This document shows positions 45,808-56,274 of a DNA stretch of 64,000 nucleotides, in pieces. The notes beneath the pieces are model-generated. The model saw nothing but the letters and a program-made list of their open reading frames with translations, made no database searches and was not told where the DNA came from. Source of the DNA: G964020105 sp964020105 (GTDB taxonomy: Bacteria > Pseudomonadota > Alphaproteobacteria > WRAU01 > Hepatincolaceae); contig OZ026535.1 in the NCBI GenBank assembly GCA_964020105.1, positions 930,001 through 994,000 on the forward strand, in the 5' to 3' direction. The position numbers and the translations under genes were made by a program. Position 1 is the stretch's first letter. Each line of letters begins with the position of its first letter.

Positions 45808-47289
45808 TTATTCAACTATTTTTTTATTTAATAGTGAATTAATAATATCAGGATTTGCTTTACCTTGTGTTTCTTTCATAATTTGCCCAACAAACCATCC
45901 TATTAACTTATCTTTCCCTGCTCTGATTTGTTCTATTTTATCCTTATTCTCTGCACATAATCTATCTACGATTTCAGCTATCTCTTCCATATTGCTGATT
46001 TGCTGCCAACCATTAGTTTCAACAACAAATTTTGCTGATTTTCCAAAATAATCTGGATTATTCCATAAATTATCAAACACATCTTTGGCTATTTTAGTAG
46101 ATATCACCTCTGATTCTATTAAATCTATGACCTCCCCTAACTGTACTGGTGTTATCTTAGAATCAGTAATTTTTATATTATTACTATTCAAAAGAGCAAA
46201 AAGATTAGTAGTAATCCAGTTTGCTACTAATTTAGGATTCCTAATATCCCCACTATACTTAATAATTGCTTCTTCAAAAAAGTGAGAATTATCACTCTCC
46301 TGTGTTAGAATGCTTGCTTCATAATTTGTAAGATAATAATCAGATATGAATCTTTCTTTTTTAGCCATAGGCAACTCTGGCATTTTATCTTTTATTGATT
46401 GGACATATTCTTTAGAAAGAACCAAGGGCATTATATCAGGATCTCTAACATATCTATAATCTCCTGCATCTTCTTTACCTCTTAGAGAATATGTTTTAGC
46501 GGTAGTAGAATCAAAAAGTTTAGTTTCTTGAATAACTTCTTTACCACTTTCCCAAATTTTTATTTGCTCTTGTACTTCATAATCTATAGCTTGCTGTAAA
46601 AATTTGACAGAGTTAATATTTTTAACCTCTACTCTAGTTCTATATGGTTCTCCAACTTTATGCACAGAGATATTAACGTCACAACGCAAAGAGCCCTCTT
46701 CCATATTACCATCACAACTCTTAAGAGTTCTTAAGAGAACTCTTAGTGTGCTAAGATAAGCTGCAGCCTCTTCTTTTGATCTGATATCTGGCTCAGATAC
46801 AATTTCCATTAATCCAACCCCTGCCCTGTTCAAATCAACAAAACTTTTGCTAGGATGATGTTCATGTAATAGCTTACCAGCATCTTGTTCAATATGCAGT
46901 CTGGTGATACCAATAGTTTTACGAACTCCCTCATCAAGTTCAATAGTTAAGCTACCTTTCTCCATAATTGGCTGATAAAATTGAGTAATCTGATAACCAA
47001 ATGGTAAATCTGGATAAAAATAGTGTTTACGATCGAAAAAAGATGTTAAATTAATTTTTCCATCTAAGGCTAATGCAGTTTTTAGAGCTTGTTCGATACA
47101 AAACTCATTTGCTCTAGGCAGCACTCCAGGGAAACCAGCATCAATATATGAAACACTCATATTAGGCTCTGCTCCAAATGTGGCAGATGAACCAGAAAAT
47201 AACTTAGAGTTTGATACAATTTGTGCATGCACTTCAAGGCCAATAACAACTTCCCATAAGCCACTTTTCCCTTCAACTAAATTAGTCAT
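45808..47289 (-). CDS. gatB: Asp-tRNA(Asn)/Glu-tRNA(Gln) amidotransferase subunit B
   Basis: GatB binds the misacylated tRNA and, with GatA and GatC, converts Glu-tRNA-Gln or Asp-tRNA-Asn to the correct amide. The 493-residue protein has the family start WEVVIGLEVHAQIVSNSKLF and the signature RKHYFYPDLPFGYQITQ, and the AMDENT-like EGSLRCDVNISV segment. The C-terminal YqeY-like tail is present. It is the last gene of gatC-gatA-gatB, 12 bases after gatA. Confidence 0.97.
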   Translation of the reverse strand: MTNLVEGKSGLWEVVIGLEVHAQIVSNSKLFSGSSATFGAEPNMSVSYIDAGFPGVLPRANEFCIEQALKTALALDGKINLTSFFDRKHYFYPDLPFGYQITQFYQPIMEKGSLTIELDEGVRKTIGITRLHIEQDAGKLLHEHHPSKSFVDLNRAGVGLMEIVSEPDIRSKEEAAAYLSTLRVLLRTLKSCDGNMEEGSLRCDVNISVHKVGEPYRTRVEVKNINSVKFLQQAIDYEVQEQIKIWESGKEVIQETKLFDSTTAKTYSLRGKEDAGDYRYVRDPDIMPLVLSKEYVQSIKDKMPELPMAKKERFISDYYLTNYEASILTQESDNSHFFEEAIIKYSGDIRNPKLVANWITTNLFALLNSNNIKITDSKITPVQLGEVIDLIESEVISTKIAKDVFDNLWNNPDYFGKSAKFVVETNGWQQISNMEEIAEIVDRLCAENKDKIEQIRAGKDKLIGWFVGQIMKETQGKANPDIINSLLNKKIVE

Positions 47290-47301
47290 ACTAATCTCCA
47301 G

Positions 47302-48786
47302 TTAATGTAATTTATTTTTTTGCACAAAAGTAGACAATTCCTTGAAGTTTGCCTTTTTTTGTACAATATAAGAATAAGAATAAAGCTCCGACTCTTTAAA
47401 ATAATTAGCAATTAATTGCATTCCTATAGGTAACCCATCAGTAGATAGACCAACAGGCAAGCTGATAGCTGGCAGACCTGCTAAGTTTGCAGTTACAGTA
47501 AAGAGATCATTGTAATACATTTCCAAAGGATCTGAAGGTGATTCATCCACTGCAAAAGCAGGAGAAGTTGTGGTAGGTGTTAAAATAACGTCGACAGTTT
47601 TAAAAGCATCTATAAAATCATTAGTAATTAGGCGTCTAATTTTTGCTGCTTGCATATATCTATGAAAATTTTCTGTTAAAAGATTATAACTTCCAACTAG
47701 TACTCTTCTTTTTACCTCAATCCCCCAGCCTTCTTTTCTTGATTTTGTATATACTTCACCTAAATTTTTAGCATTTTTACTTCTTTTACCATATCGAATA
47801 CCATCAAATTTAGCTAAGTTAGAGTATGCTTCCGCCGGCGCTATTATGTAATATACAGGTAAAGCGTACTCAGTATGAGGTAAGCTTATATCAACTATAA
47901 TTGCACCCTCTTCTCTTAACCAATTAGATGTTTTATGCCAATAATTTTTTATTTCAGAAGATAGAGACTCTGAATAATACTCTTTAGGAACACCAACTCT
48001 TAATCCTTTAATAGACTTACCTATTAAACTAGAGTAATCAGGTTTTGAAAATTTAATCATGGAAGAATCTTTTGCATCATATCCAGCAATATGTTGAAGC
48101 AAAAAAGCATTGTCTTCAACATCTCTACTAATTATGCCCGCTTGATCTAATGAAGATGCAAAAGCAATAATACCATATCTAGAACAAACACCATAAGTAG
48201 GCTTCAACCCCACCAAACCACAAAAGCTTGCTGGTTGTCTTATGGAACCACCTGTATCGGTACCAAGAGCTATCAAACAGCTTCTAGCACTAACAGCAGC
48301 AGAGGATCCTCCAGAGGATCCTCCAGGTACTCTATCTTTATTATCAGAGCTCTTCCATGGATTGATTACATTACCAAAATATGATGTAATGTTAGCTGAA
48401 CCCATAGCAAATTCGTCCATATTAAGCTTGCCTAAACAGATATACCCGGCATCGATCAAATTTTGTGTAACTGTTGATTCATAAGGTGGAATAAAATCTT
48501 CTAAAAAATTAGATGCGTTGGTTGTTCTAATACCTTTAGTTAAAAAAATATCTTTAACTCCAATTGGAATGCCGTCCAAATTACTTAAAGATTTACCTAT
48601 GGTTCTCCTCTTATCTGATGCAATAGCTGCCTGCATAGCTGTGTCAAACGTTTTTGTAATATATAAATTAAGCTCGTCTGCCTTATTGGAAGACTCTATA
48701 TATGCTTCCGTAAGTTCTTTAGAGCTTATCTCTTTTTTTTCTAGTTTAAGAGATGCTTCTTTAAGGGTTAAATTTAAAAGTTCCAT
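47302..48786 (-). CDS. gatA: Asp-tRNA(Asn)/Glu-tRNA(Gln) amidotransferase subunit A
   Basis: GatA is the glutaminase subunit that releases ammonia from glutamine. The 494-residue protein contains the amidase signature region with the catalytic Lys in GIPIGVKDIFLTKG, the cis-Ser and catalytic Ser in GGSSGGSSAAVSAR and TDTGGSIRQPASFCG. It is preceded by gatC with a gap of 39 bases. Confidence 0.97.
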   Translation of the reverse strand: MELLNLTLKEASLKLEKKEISSKELTEAYIESSNKADELNLYITKTFDTAMQAAIASDKRRTIGKSLSNLDGIPIGVKDIFLTKGIRTTNASNFLEDFIPPYESTVTQNLIDAGYICLGKLNMDEFAMGSANITSYFGNVINPWKSSDNKDRVPGGSSGGSSAAVSARSCLIALGTDTGGSIRQPASFCGLVGLKPTYGVCSRYGIIAFASSLDQAGIISRDVEDNAFLLQHIAGYDAKDSSMIKFSKPDYSSLIGKSIKGLRVGVPKEYYSESLSSEIKNYWHKTSNWLREEGAIIVDISLPHTEYALPVYYIIAPAEAYSNLAKFDGIRYGKRSKNAKNLGEVYTKSRKEGWGIEVKRRVLVGSYNLLTENFHRYMQAAKIRRLITNDFIDAFKTVDVILTPTTTSPAFAVDESPSDPLEMYYNDLFTVTANLAGLPAISLPVGLSTDGLPIGMQLIANYFKESELYSYSYIVQKKANFKELSTFVQKNKLH

Positions 48787-48825
48787 GAGATTTCCTCGAT
48801 AAACAATTGGTATAATAATAAGTTT

Positions 48826-49119
48826 CTATTCTATGACCTTAGGAACACAAATAAACATATCATTGTTATCTTTACAGTTATGCAAAATATTTTCTCTATA
48901 GTTACCATCAGTAACCACATCTGGTCGTAAATTTTCTAATCCTTTTTCAAATACATCAAATAATCCAAACATTGGAGTAACTGAGCTAGTATTAATATTA
49001 TCCAATTTAGCACACCACAGCAATATATTGGTGACTGACTCGGAAAATTTATCCAAAACGTCTTCTTCTACTTCGATGTTAGTAAGTTTAATTAACTTAG
49101 TGGTATCAAAACTTTTCAT
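48826..49119 (-). CDS. gatC: Asp-tRNA(Asn)/Glu-tRNA(Gln) amidotransferase subunit C
   Basis: GatC is the small subunit that holds GatA and GatB together. The preferred start is the ATG at 49119 (MKSFDTTKLIKLTNIEVEED), giving 97 residues; an in-frame ATG at 49149 adds ten residues unlike the family. The middle has the helix SESVTNILLWCAKLDNIN. The C-terminal part includes the family-typical LRPDVVTDGN. It heads gatCAB. Confidence 0.93.
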   Translation of the reverse strand: MKSFDTTKLIKLTNIEVEEDVLDKFSESVTNILLWCAKLDNINTSSVTPMFGLFDVFEKGLENLRPDVVTDGNYRENILHNCKDNNDMFICVPKVIE

Positions 49120-49208
49120 CAATAATTTCCTTATAAAAAAGTAAAACACTCTGCTAGGATATAATTATAAATTAATTTTTATCAGATTACAATTAGGATT
49201 TATTCCCT

Positions 49209-49655
49209 ATGATTATTAAAGATCTATCCTTCATTAAACAAAATATAAGCAAAAATCAAAAAATACTATCTCTTGACGTAAGTAAGAATAATATCGGAAT
49301 TGCCGTTAGTGATTGCCAATTAACGTTAGCTTTTCCACTGAAGACTCTTAAGCGTTCTATGTTTATAAAAGATATCATTTTGTTGAAAAATTTGATTAAA
49401 AGTGAAAATGCTTTTGCCATTATCGTAGGATATCCACTTGATGGTGATGGTAAGGGTAATCATAAAACTCAATCCGTTACAGATTTTGCAAAAGAGATTC
49501 TTAAGCACATTGATATTCCTATTTTTTTTCAAGATGAAAGATTTTCCACAAATATAATAGCTAATAGGGTAATAAAAGGGAATCAAAAAGATGTTGATTC
49601 TCAAGCTGCAGCGTGGTTTTTACAGATTTTTCTAGATAAATTATCACTGTTATAA
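49209..49655 (+). CDS. ruvX: YqgF/RuvX family putative Holliday junction resolvase
   Basis: YqgF-family proteins have an RNase H-like fold and act in rRNA maturation or junction resolution. The 148-residue protein has the first acidic motif ILSLDVSKNNIGIAVSD, the middle IIVGYPLDGDGKGN and the last acidic region FFQDERFST. It starts a plus-strand run leading to plsY and dprA. Both names (ruvX, yqgF) are in use; exact activity is not settled. Confidence 0.93.
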   Translation: MIIKDLSFIKQNISKNQKILSLDVSKNNIGIAVSDCQLTLAFPLKTLKRSMFIKDIILLKNLIKSENAFAIIVGYPLDGDGKGNHKTQSVTDFAKEILKHIDIPIFFQDERFSTNIIANRVIKGNQKDVDSQAAAWFLQIFLDKLSLL

Positions 49656-49744
49656 GTATTTTTATTTTGATTATTAAGTGTAAAAAAATTATAACTATCT
49701 TAATGTGCAGTTTAATTTTATCTACCTTTAAAAAAGGATTAATT

Positions 49745-50341
49745 ATGAATTTAAATGAATTATTGTTGGTGTTTGCTGTATCTTATTTTTTAGGATCACT
49801 GCCTTATGGTTTAATTTTAGTAAGATTGATACATAAAATAGATATCAGAACAATAGGTTCTGGCAACATAGGCGCAACAAATGTTCTAAGGGCTGGCTAT
49901 AAATATTTAGCCCTGATTACTCTATTAAGTGACGCTCTGAAGGGTGGCGTTGCTATTTTGCTTACAAAATATCTCTTTGCTCAACCTTTTGAAATGTATG
50001 CTTTAGCCGGATTATTTGCTATTATTGGACATATATTTCCCATATGGCTAAAATTCAAAGGTGGGAAAGGAGTTGCAACTTTTTTTGGTGTTATCTTAAC
50101 TTTAAATCCATTAATATTTCTAGTCTGCGGAATGGTATGGTTAATTAGCGCATTAATTTTTAGATACTCATCCCTATCTGCTTTATTAGCTGTATTGTGC
50201 TTTCCTTTGGTTAGTTATTATATAAATTTTGATCTGCTAATTTTTGCATTAATCATAGCGTCATTAATAATTTATAAGCATAAAGAAAATATAAAAAGAC
50301 TACTTGATAAGTCTGAAACCAAGATAGTTTTTAAAAAATAA
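49745..50341 (+). CDS. plsY: Acyl-phosphate:glycerol-3-phosphate acyltransferase PlsY
   Basis: PlsY puts the first acyl chain on glycerol-3-phosphate in phospholipid synthesis. The 198-residue membrane protein has the family motifs GSLPYGLIL, IGSGNIGATNVLR and KFKGGKGVATFFG. The open frame runs upstream to 49667, but the ATG at 49745 follows a purine-rich site (AAAAAGGA) and gives the normal length. Five membrane segments are visible. Confidence 0.95.
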   Translation: MNLNELLLVFAVSYFLGSLPYGLILVRLIHKIDIRTIGSGNIGATNVLRAGYKYLALITLLSDALKGGVAILLTKYLFAQPFEMYALAGLFAIIGHIFPIWLKFKGGKGVATFFGVILTLNPLIFLVCGMVWLISALIFRYSSLSALLAVLCFPLVSYYINFDLLIFALIIASLIIYKHKENIKRLLDKSETKIVFKK

Positions 50342-50355
50342 AGTAAGAAAGCAAA

Positions 50356-51462
50356 ATGAATGATACAAAAAATTTGATTGATGTTATCAGGCTAATAAGA
50401 ACGGAAAGAATTGGTACAATAACTTTTGTTAAGCTGATTGAACAATTTGGTGATGCCTCTACTGCCTTAGAAAATATTAACCTTATTCTTAAGAGATCCA
50501 ATAATAGTATAAAAATATACTCTAAAAGTGCTGCTGAAAAAGAGATTGAAATTGCTCAAAAAAACAATGTGGAAGTAATACCATACTATTCATCAATGTA
50601 TCCACCTTTGCTGAGAAAAACAGAGGATTATCCTGGAGTATTATTTGCTAAAGGGCACTCTGTTTTTTTAAAAAAAGCTGCAATAGCAATTGTTGGATCA
50701 CGTAATGCATCCACTTTGGGGAGACAAAATGCTTATAATTTTGCTAAAGATTTAGGTGCTCACGGATTCTTAGTTATCTCTGGTATGGCAAAAGGAATTG
50801 ATTCTGCCGCCCATGAAGGATCAATAGATAAAGGCACAGTTGCAGTTTTAGGATCTGGTATTGATATTATTTATCCTAAAGATAATAAAAAAATATATGA
50901 TCAAATTGTGGAAAAAGGATTGCTAATATCAGAATTTCCTTTGGGAACACAGCCAATTCCATCTAATTTTCCTAAAAGGAATAGAATAATATCTGGAATA
51001 TCTCGTGGCATATTGGTTGTTGAAGCTTCAGCTAACTCTGGTAGTATTATAACAGCAAAGCTTGGACTTGAGCAAGGTAGGGATGTTTTTGCCATACCTG
51101 GGAATCCACAAGATCCAAGAAGCAAAGGCACTAATAGTTTAATAAAAGATGGTGCTGTTTTAGTTGATAATGTTTTGGATATTGTAAATAATGTAAAAAT
51201 ATATAATAATCTTAGTGAAAATTACGTAAAAAGTAGTTTCAATAAAAAACTTATGCAGGATGAGTTGAAAGAAGAAAAATTACAACTTGTAAGATCTTAT
51301 TTGTCAGAAAACCTATCGTTTTCTCCGTTGTCTGTTGAAAGTATTTCTTTAACAACAGGATTCACTCATGCCCAAATTTTAACAATTGTATTAGAGCTTG
51401 AATTAGCTGGTAAGATTGAACGTCATCCTGACAATAAAATAAGTCTGATTGGGAAAAATTAA
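50356..51462 (+). CDS. dprA: DNA-processing protein DprA
   Basis: DprA loads RecA onto incoming single-stranded DNA in transformation and is widely kept even in bacteria without known competence. The 368-residue protein has an N-terminal helix-hairpin-like part and a Rossmann domain with IAIVGSRNASTLGRQNAY, SGMAKGIDSAAHEGS and the loop SEFPLGTQPIPSNFPKRNRI. A C-terminal winged-helix segment follows. It lies 12 bases upstream of topA. Confidence 0.96.
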   Translation: MNDTKNLIDVIRLIRTERIGTITFVKLIEQFGDASTALENINLILKRSNNSIKIYSKSAAEKEIEIAQKNNVEVIPYYSSMYPPLLRKTEDYPGVLFAKGHSVFLKKAAIAIVGSRNASTLGRQNAYNFAKDLGAHGFLVISGMAKGIDSAAHEGSIDKGTVAVLGSGIDIIYPKDNKKIYDQIVEKGLLISEFPLGTQPIPSNFPKRNRIISGISRGILVVEASANSGSIITAKLGLEQGRDVFAIPGNPQDPRSKGTNSLIKDGAVLVDNVLDIVNNVKIYNNLSENYVKSSFNKKLMQDELKEEKLQLVRSYLSENLSFSPLSVESISLTTGFTHAQILTIVLELELAGKIERHPDNKISLIGKN

Positions 51463-51473
51463 TAGGAAAATTA

Positions 51474-53888
51474 ATGAAATTAGTTATAGTAGAATCTCCT
51501 TCAAAAGCAAAAACCATAAACAAATATCTTGGTAAAGATTATAAAGTAATAGCTTCTTATGGGCATATAAGACAATTACCTTCAAAAAAAGGTTCTGTGG
51601 ATACAGAAAATAATTTCGAAATGCTATGGGAGGAAACCATACAAGCTAAAAAGCATCTAAAAGATATCTATCAAAATACAAAAGCATCTGATGAGCTTTA
51701 TTTAGCAACAGACCCAGACAGAGAAGGTGAAGCTATCTCTTGGCATATAATGTCGTATCTAAAAGAAAAAAAATTACTAACTAACAAAAAAGTTAAAAGA
51801 GTAGTTTTCAACTCAATTACTAAAGAAAATATTTTAGAAGCTTTTAAAACCCCAAGAGATATCGATATCAATTTAGTAGAAGCTTATTTAACTAGAGTAT
51901 CTTTAGATTATTTAGTTGGTTTTGGAATTTCTCCTATACTATGGCGAAAACTCCCCGGTAGTAAATCTGCTGGCAGAGTACAATCTGTTGCTTTACGTAT
52001 AATCTGCGATAGAGAAAATGAAATTGAAGATTTTAAATCACAAGAATACTGGAGTATCAATGTTTTACTGAATGATACTAGAAAAAATGAAGTTTTAGCT
52101 AAGCTAGTGGCTCTTGATGGGAAAAATCTAGAAAAATTCAGCATAGAAAATGAAACTCAAGCTCTTGCTATAAAAGATAGAATAAGTGGATCTTCTTTTA
52201 CTTTAATTGATATTGAAAATAGAAAGCTTTCTAAAAATCCATTTCCTCCCTTTACTACATCTACATTGCAACAAGATGCCTTTAATAAACTTGGTTTTGC
52301 TGCTAAGAAAACCATGCAAGTTGCACAAAAACTTTATGAAGGTATCAAAGTAGGTAATGATACTACAGGTCTTATAACTTACATGAGAACTGACGCTGTA
52401 CAAATCGATCCTGCCTTCATTACTGTAATGCGTAATTTTATAGGTAAAGAATTTGGTGAAAAATATCTATCAAAATCGGCAAGAATCTATAAAACTAAGG
52501 CAAAAAATGCACAAGAAGCTCACGAGGCTATTCGTCCTACTGATATAACTAAGTCTCCAGAAAAAGTTAAAGCTTATTTAGAAACTGATGCACTAAAACT
52601 TTATGAATTAATTTGGAAAAGATCTATAGCCTCACAAATGGAAAGTGCATCTTATGATGTATGTACATTTGATATATTTTCTAAAAACCGTGATATTCAT
52701 TTGAAAGCTAGTGGTAGCATCTTGATTTTTGAAGGTTTTTACAAGGTATATAATGTTGAATCTGAAGAAAGTGAAAGCGCTCTACCTGATATTAAAGTTG
52801 GTAGTGAATTAAGCACCAAAGATATAATTAATAAGCAACATTTTAGTGAACCTCCGGCTCGTTATTCTGAAGCAACTTTAGTTAAAGCATTAGAAGGCAT
52901 GGGAATAGGCAGACCATCAACTTATGCTAATATAATCTCTGTTTTACAGGAAAGAAAATATACACGTTTGGAAAAAAAACGCTTTATTCCGGAAGCTCGT
53001 GGTAGAATATTAAATGTTTTTTTAGTTAATTTTTTTTCTAAATATGTGGATTATGGATTTACAGCAAATTTAGAAAAATCCTTAGATGATATATCAGCTA
53101 ATAATGCAAAATGGCAAAGTGTTTTAAAAAACTTTTGGGTTGATTTTAATAATACTTTGCAAATAACAGAAAAAATAACTATTCCTGAAGTTATTGAAAC
53201 AATCAATGCTTCTGCATTAAAGCATTTCATAGGCGATAATACCAATTGTCCTAAATGTGAAAAAGGTGGCTTACAAATTAAAAACTCAAAATATGGAGCT
53301 TTTTTAGGATGCTCTAATTATCCTGATTGCACCTATACCCATCAGCTTGAGACCATAGATGACCCTCTTGTAGCAGAAGATAGTAATACAAAAACATTAG
53401 GTGTGGATACAGAAAATAATGAGATTTTTCTAAAAAAAGGTCCATATGGTTTTTATGTTGAAAAAACAGAAAATAAAAAAGCTAAAAGAGTATCCCTGCC
53501 AAGTGGCATAACTAATGAAAATATAACTTTAGAGCAAGCTGTGTTTTTACTAAAGCTTCCTCTTAAATTAAATGATGAGATCTCTGTATCAATTGGCAGA
53601 TTTGGTCCTTACATTAAAAAAGGTAAAGATTTTTTCTCCTTTAAAGAAGATATTTTCGCTATTACTTTAAGCAAAGCAGAAGAAGTGGTTGCTCAACTAT
53701 CCCTTAGAAAAAGTGGCATTAATCTTGGTAAGCATCCTAAAAGTAGCTCAGAGATAGTATTAAAATATGGAAGATATGGTGCTTATATCGTCTATGAAAA
53801 TAAAAATATTAAAATACCTAAAGAATTTAAAAATAAAAATTTAAATCTTGAAGATGCTTTATCTATTTTAAATTCACAATCAGGATAA
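51474..53888 (+). CDS. topA: DNA topoisomerase I
   Basis: TopA relaxes negative supercoils. The 804-residue type IA enzyme has the Toprim start MKLVIVESPSKAKTINKYLG and acidic site YLATDPDREGEAISWH, the catalytic Tyr in GLITYMRTDAV, and the PARYSEATLVKALEGMGIGR segment. One zinc finger (NCPKCEKGGLQI...GCSNYPDC) is followed by C-terminal repeats similar to TopA-associated domains (KKGPYGFYVE, KYGRYGAYIVY). The gene precedes rnr by 7 bases. Confidence 0.98.
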   Translation: MKLVIVESPSKAKTINKYLGKDYKVIASYGHIRQLPSKKGSVDTENNFEMLWEETIQAKKHLKDIYQNTKASDELYLATDPDREGEAISWHIMSYLKEKKLLTNKKVKRVVFNSITKENILEAFKTPRDIDINLVEAYLTRVSLDYLVGFGISPILWRKLPGSKSAGRVQSVALRIICDRENEIEDFKSQEYWSINVLLNDTRKNEVLAKLVALDGKNLEKFSIENETQALAIKDRISGSSFTLIDIENRKLSKNPFPPFTTSTLQQDAFNKLGFAAKKTMQVAQKLYEGIKVGNDTTGLITYMRTDAVQIDPAFITVMRNFIGKEFGEKYLSKSARIYKTKAKNAQEAHEAIRPTDITKSPEKVKAYLETDALKLYELIWKRSIASQMESASYDVCTFDIFSKNRDIHLKASGSILIFEGFYKVYNVESEESESALPDIKVGSELSTKDIINKQHFSEPPARYSEATLVKALEGMGIGRPSTYANIISVLQERKYTRLEKKRFIPEARGRILNVFLVNFFSKYVDYGFTANLEKSLDDISANNAKWQSVLKNFWVDFNNTLQITEKITIPEVIETINASALKHFIGDNTNCPKCEKGGLQIKNSKYGAFLGCSNYPDCTYTHQLETIDDPLVAEDSNTKTLGVDTENNEIFLKKGPYGFYVEKTENKKAKRVSLPSGITNENITLEQAVFLLKLPLKLNDEISVSIGRFGPYIKKGKDFFSFKEDIFAITLSKAEEVVAQLSLRKSGINLGKHPKSSSEIVLKYGRYGAYIVYENKNIKIPKEFKNKNLNLEDALSILNSQSG

Positions 53889-53895
53889 TTGCGTT

Positions 53896-56208
53896 ATGAC
53901 AAATTTTAGACCTAAGGATAGAAAATCACGAGGCAACGTTAGGAATAGTGTTTTCTCAGCCAACAGAGGTCGTGATAAAACTATATTTAAAAAAGATTCT
54001 AGTTTTGTTAATAGAAGGTCAAATAGTGAAAATAAATCATATCTAAAGAATAATGGAACCTCTTTAGAAGTACTTATTAAATATTTTATTGATCATAATG
54101 GTATTATTGATAAATCTACATTATCTCGCAAAGATAGTGAGGTTTTGCTTACTAAGCTTGCTCTTTTGCTGGACAATAATATTGCACAAAATATTGATGA
54201 TAATATAGTGAAATTAAATTTATTGCAATTAAATGATACGTTTTATAAGTACTCATTAATAAAAATTAAATCTCATTTAATTGGTAAACATTATTTAGTA
54301 TATATGTCTACTTTGCTAAATACTAAGTACTCAGAGCAGGACGTTATTATTGAAGATTTAAAAGATAATCTTAAGGATAGAAACATCTTAGCTGAAATCA
54401 GCATTGAAGAGGAAAAAGTCATAGCTAAGCCAATTTTTTATCTTAAAGATTTACATAACATTAGTATTAAGAGTGAAAATAATCAGACAATCATGATAAA
54501 AGGAGTTTATCAGATATATGATAGGAAAAATTATTTAATTCCCATCAATATAAAAAGCAGACAAAATATTTTACTTCATAACACTCCAGAGCATACACCA
54601 GTTGGCAGTATAATATTAGCAAAACACTCTACTGTAAATATGGAATTACCTGAGGCTACTTTTATTAGTGTACTACAAAGTGATAAAAAACTTAACCTTA
54701 TATCCATGTTAAGTGTTCATCAATATGGGTTACCCTATGAGTTTTCAGAGGACACCCTGATTGAGGCAAAAGCTGCTATTGCCTGCTCTTTTGATAATCG
54801 TAAAGATATAAGACATATACCTTTGGTTACCATAGATGATGAAGATGCTAAAGATTTTGATGATGCTGTCTTTGTTCAAAAACTCCCTGATAATAATTAT
54901 AAGGTATATGTGGCAATAGCAGATGTATCCCATTATGTTAAGCTAAATAGTGCTTTGGATCTTGAAGCAAAAAAACGTGGTAACTCAGTTTATTTACCAG
55001 GAATTGTTATCCCTATGTTACCTAAGGAATTATCAAATGGCTGGTGCTCCCTCAATCCCAATGAAGACAGAGGATGCATAGTAATGGAAGGTATAATTAA
55101 TAATAATGGTGAATTGGAAAATTTTCATTTTTATTCTGCCATAATGAAATCACATGCTCGTCTTACCTATCAAGAAGTAAGCAAAGCTTTGGCTGGTGAG
55201 ATTTCTGAAAAATTACAACCCCTTATGGAAACAGTTGTATCACCATTATATGAAGTCTATGAATTACTAAAAATAGCAAAAGCTAAAAGGAATGCTGTTG
55301 AAATTCACAGTAATGAGATAAAAATAGTTCTTGATCTTGATGATAATATAAAGGAAATAAAAATTAGAGAAACTTTAGTATCCCATAAAATAATAGAAGA
55401 GTTAATGATTTGCGCAAATATTGCAGCAGCAAAAACTATTAGTCAATATAATGCTGATAAATCTAGTTTTTGTATCTACAGAGTACACGCTAAACCAACT
55501 CCAGAAAAATTACTGGAATGTAGCAAAGTTTTAAAATCACTTAATATAAATATTAAACCTCCTGTCAATATTACCGGTAGTTTTTTTAATGACTTACTAA
55601 GAAAAAATACAAGTGAAAATGTATCGACTGTGCTTAATGAAACAATTCTAAGAACACAATCCCAAGCTGAGTATTCTAACAAAAATATTGGTCATTTTGG
55701 ATTGGATTTAAAAGATTATTGTCACTTTACATCCCCCATAAGACGCTATTCTGACTTAATGGTACACAGATTAATACTAGCTATACTTAATGAAGAAGAA
55801 TTCAAGTATACAAGTGAAGAGATAGCTCAAATTGCCAAACATATTTCAATTACTGAAAGATTAGCTTTTAATGCAGAAAATTCTGCTAAAAATAGAAGTA
55901 TAAGCAAATGGTTACGTCCTAAAATAGGACAATCTTTTGACTCTGTGATATCTTCAATCACCAAAGCAGGGTTATTTGTTAACTTATGTGATAATGGTGC
56001 ATCGGGACTTATTCCGGTAAGAACTATCAGTAGTGGCTATGCAAAAGTTGATTTATCAGGTTATTCAATTACCGATAAAACAAGTGGCAGAATATTTAAA
56101 CTTGGTGATAAAATTCCTGTAATTCTAAGGGAGGCTGACGAAATAAGAGGTATCTTAACCTTCATAATAAATGAAGATAAAATGATACTTAGAAAGAAAA
56201 GAAAATAA
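53896..56208 (+). CDS. rnr: Ribonuclease R
   Basis: RNase R is a 3'-5' exonuclease that degrades structured RNA. The 770-residue protein has a basic N-terminal stretch and cold-shock domains. The RNB catalytic domain has LVTIDDEDAKDFDDAVFVQK and YVAIADVSHYVK, then HFTSPIRRYSDLMVHRLI. A C-terminal S1 domain (DSVISSITKAGLFVNLCDNG) and a basic tail follow. It lies between topA and rpmG. Confidence 0.97.
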   Translation: MTNFRPKDRKSRGNVRNSVFSANRGRDKTIFKKDSSFVNRRSNSENKSYLKNNGTSLEVLIKYFIDHNGIIDKSTLSRKDSEVLLTKLALLLDNNIAQNIDDNIVKLNLLQLNDTFYKYSLIKIKSHLIGKHYLVYMSTLLNTKYSEQDVIIEDLKDNLKDRNILAEISIEEEKVIAKPIFYLKDLHNISIKSENNQTIMIKGVYQIYDRKNYLIPINIKSRQNILLHNTPEHTPVGSIILAKHSTVNMELPEATFISVLQSDKKLNLISMLSVHQYGLPYEFSEDTLIEAKAAIACSFDNRKDIRHIPLVTIDDEDAKDFDDAVFVQKLPDNNYKVYVAIADVSHYVKLNSALDLEAKKRGNSVYLPGIVIPMLPKELSNGWCSLNPNEDRGCIVMEGIINNNGELENFHFYSAIMKSHARLTYQEVSKALAGEISEKLQPLMETVVSPLYEVYELLKIAKAKRNAVEIHSNEIKIVLDLDDNIKEIKIRETLVSHKIIEELMICANIAAAKTISQYNADKSSFCIYRVHAKPTPEKLLECSKVLKSLNINIKPPVNITGSFFNDLLRKNTSENVSTVLNETILRTQSQAEYSNKNIGHFGLDLKDYCHFTSPIRRYSDLMVHRLILAILNEEEFKYTSEEIAQIAKHISITERLAFNAENSAKNRSISKWLRPKIGQSFDSVISSITKAGLFVNLCDNGASGLIPVRTISSGYAKVDLSGYSITDKTSGRIFKLGDKIPVILREADEIRGILTFIINEDKMILRKKRK

Positions 56209-56252
56209 TTAAGGTTGCTTTTTGTAATTTTTTATTATATGATCACTGAGCG

Positions 56253-56258
56253 TATAAT
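56253..56258 (+). promoter_or_regulatory. Candidate -10 element for rpmG
   Basis: A perfect TATAAT lies 16 bases upstream of the rpmG ATG. The -35 (TTTTAT, 17 bases upstream) is weak, so the promoter is tentative. Confidence 0.3.
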
Positions 56259-56274
56259 ATGTGGAATTATTAAA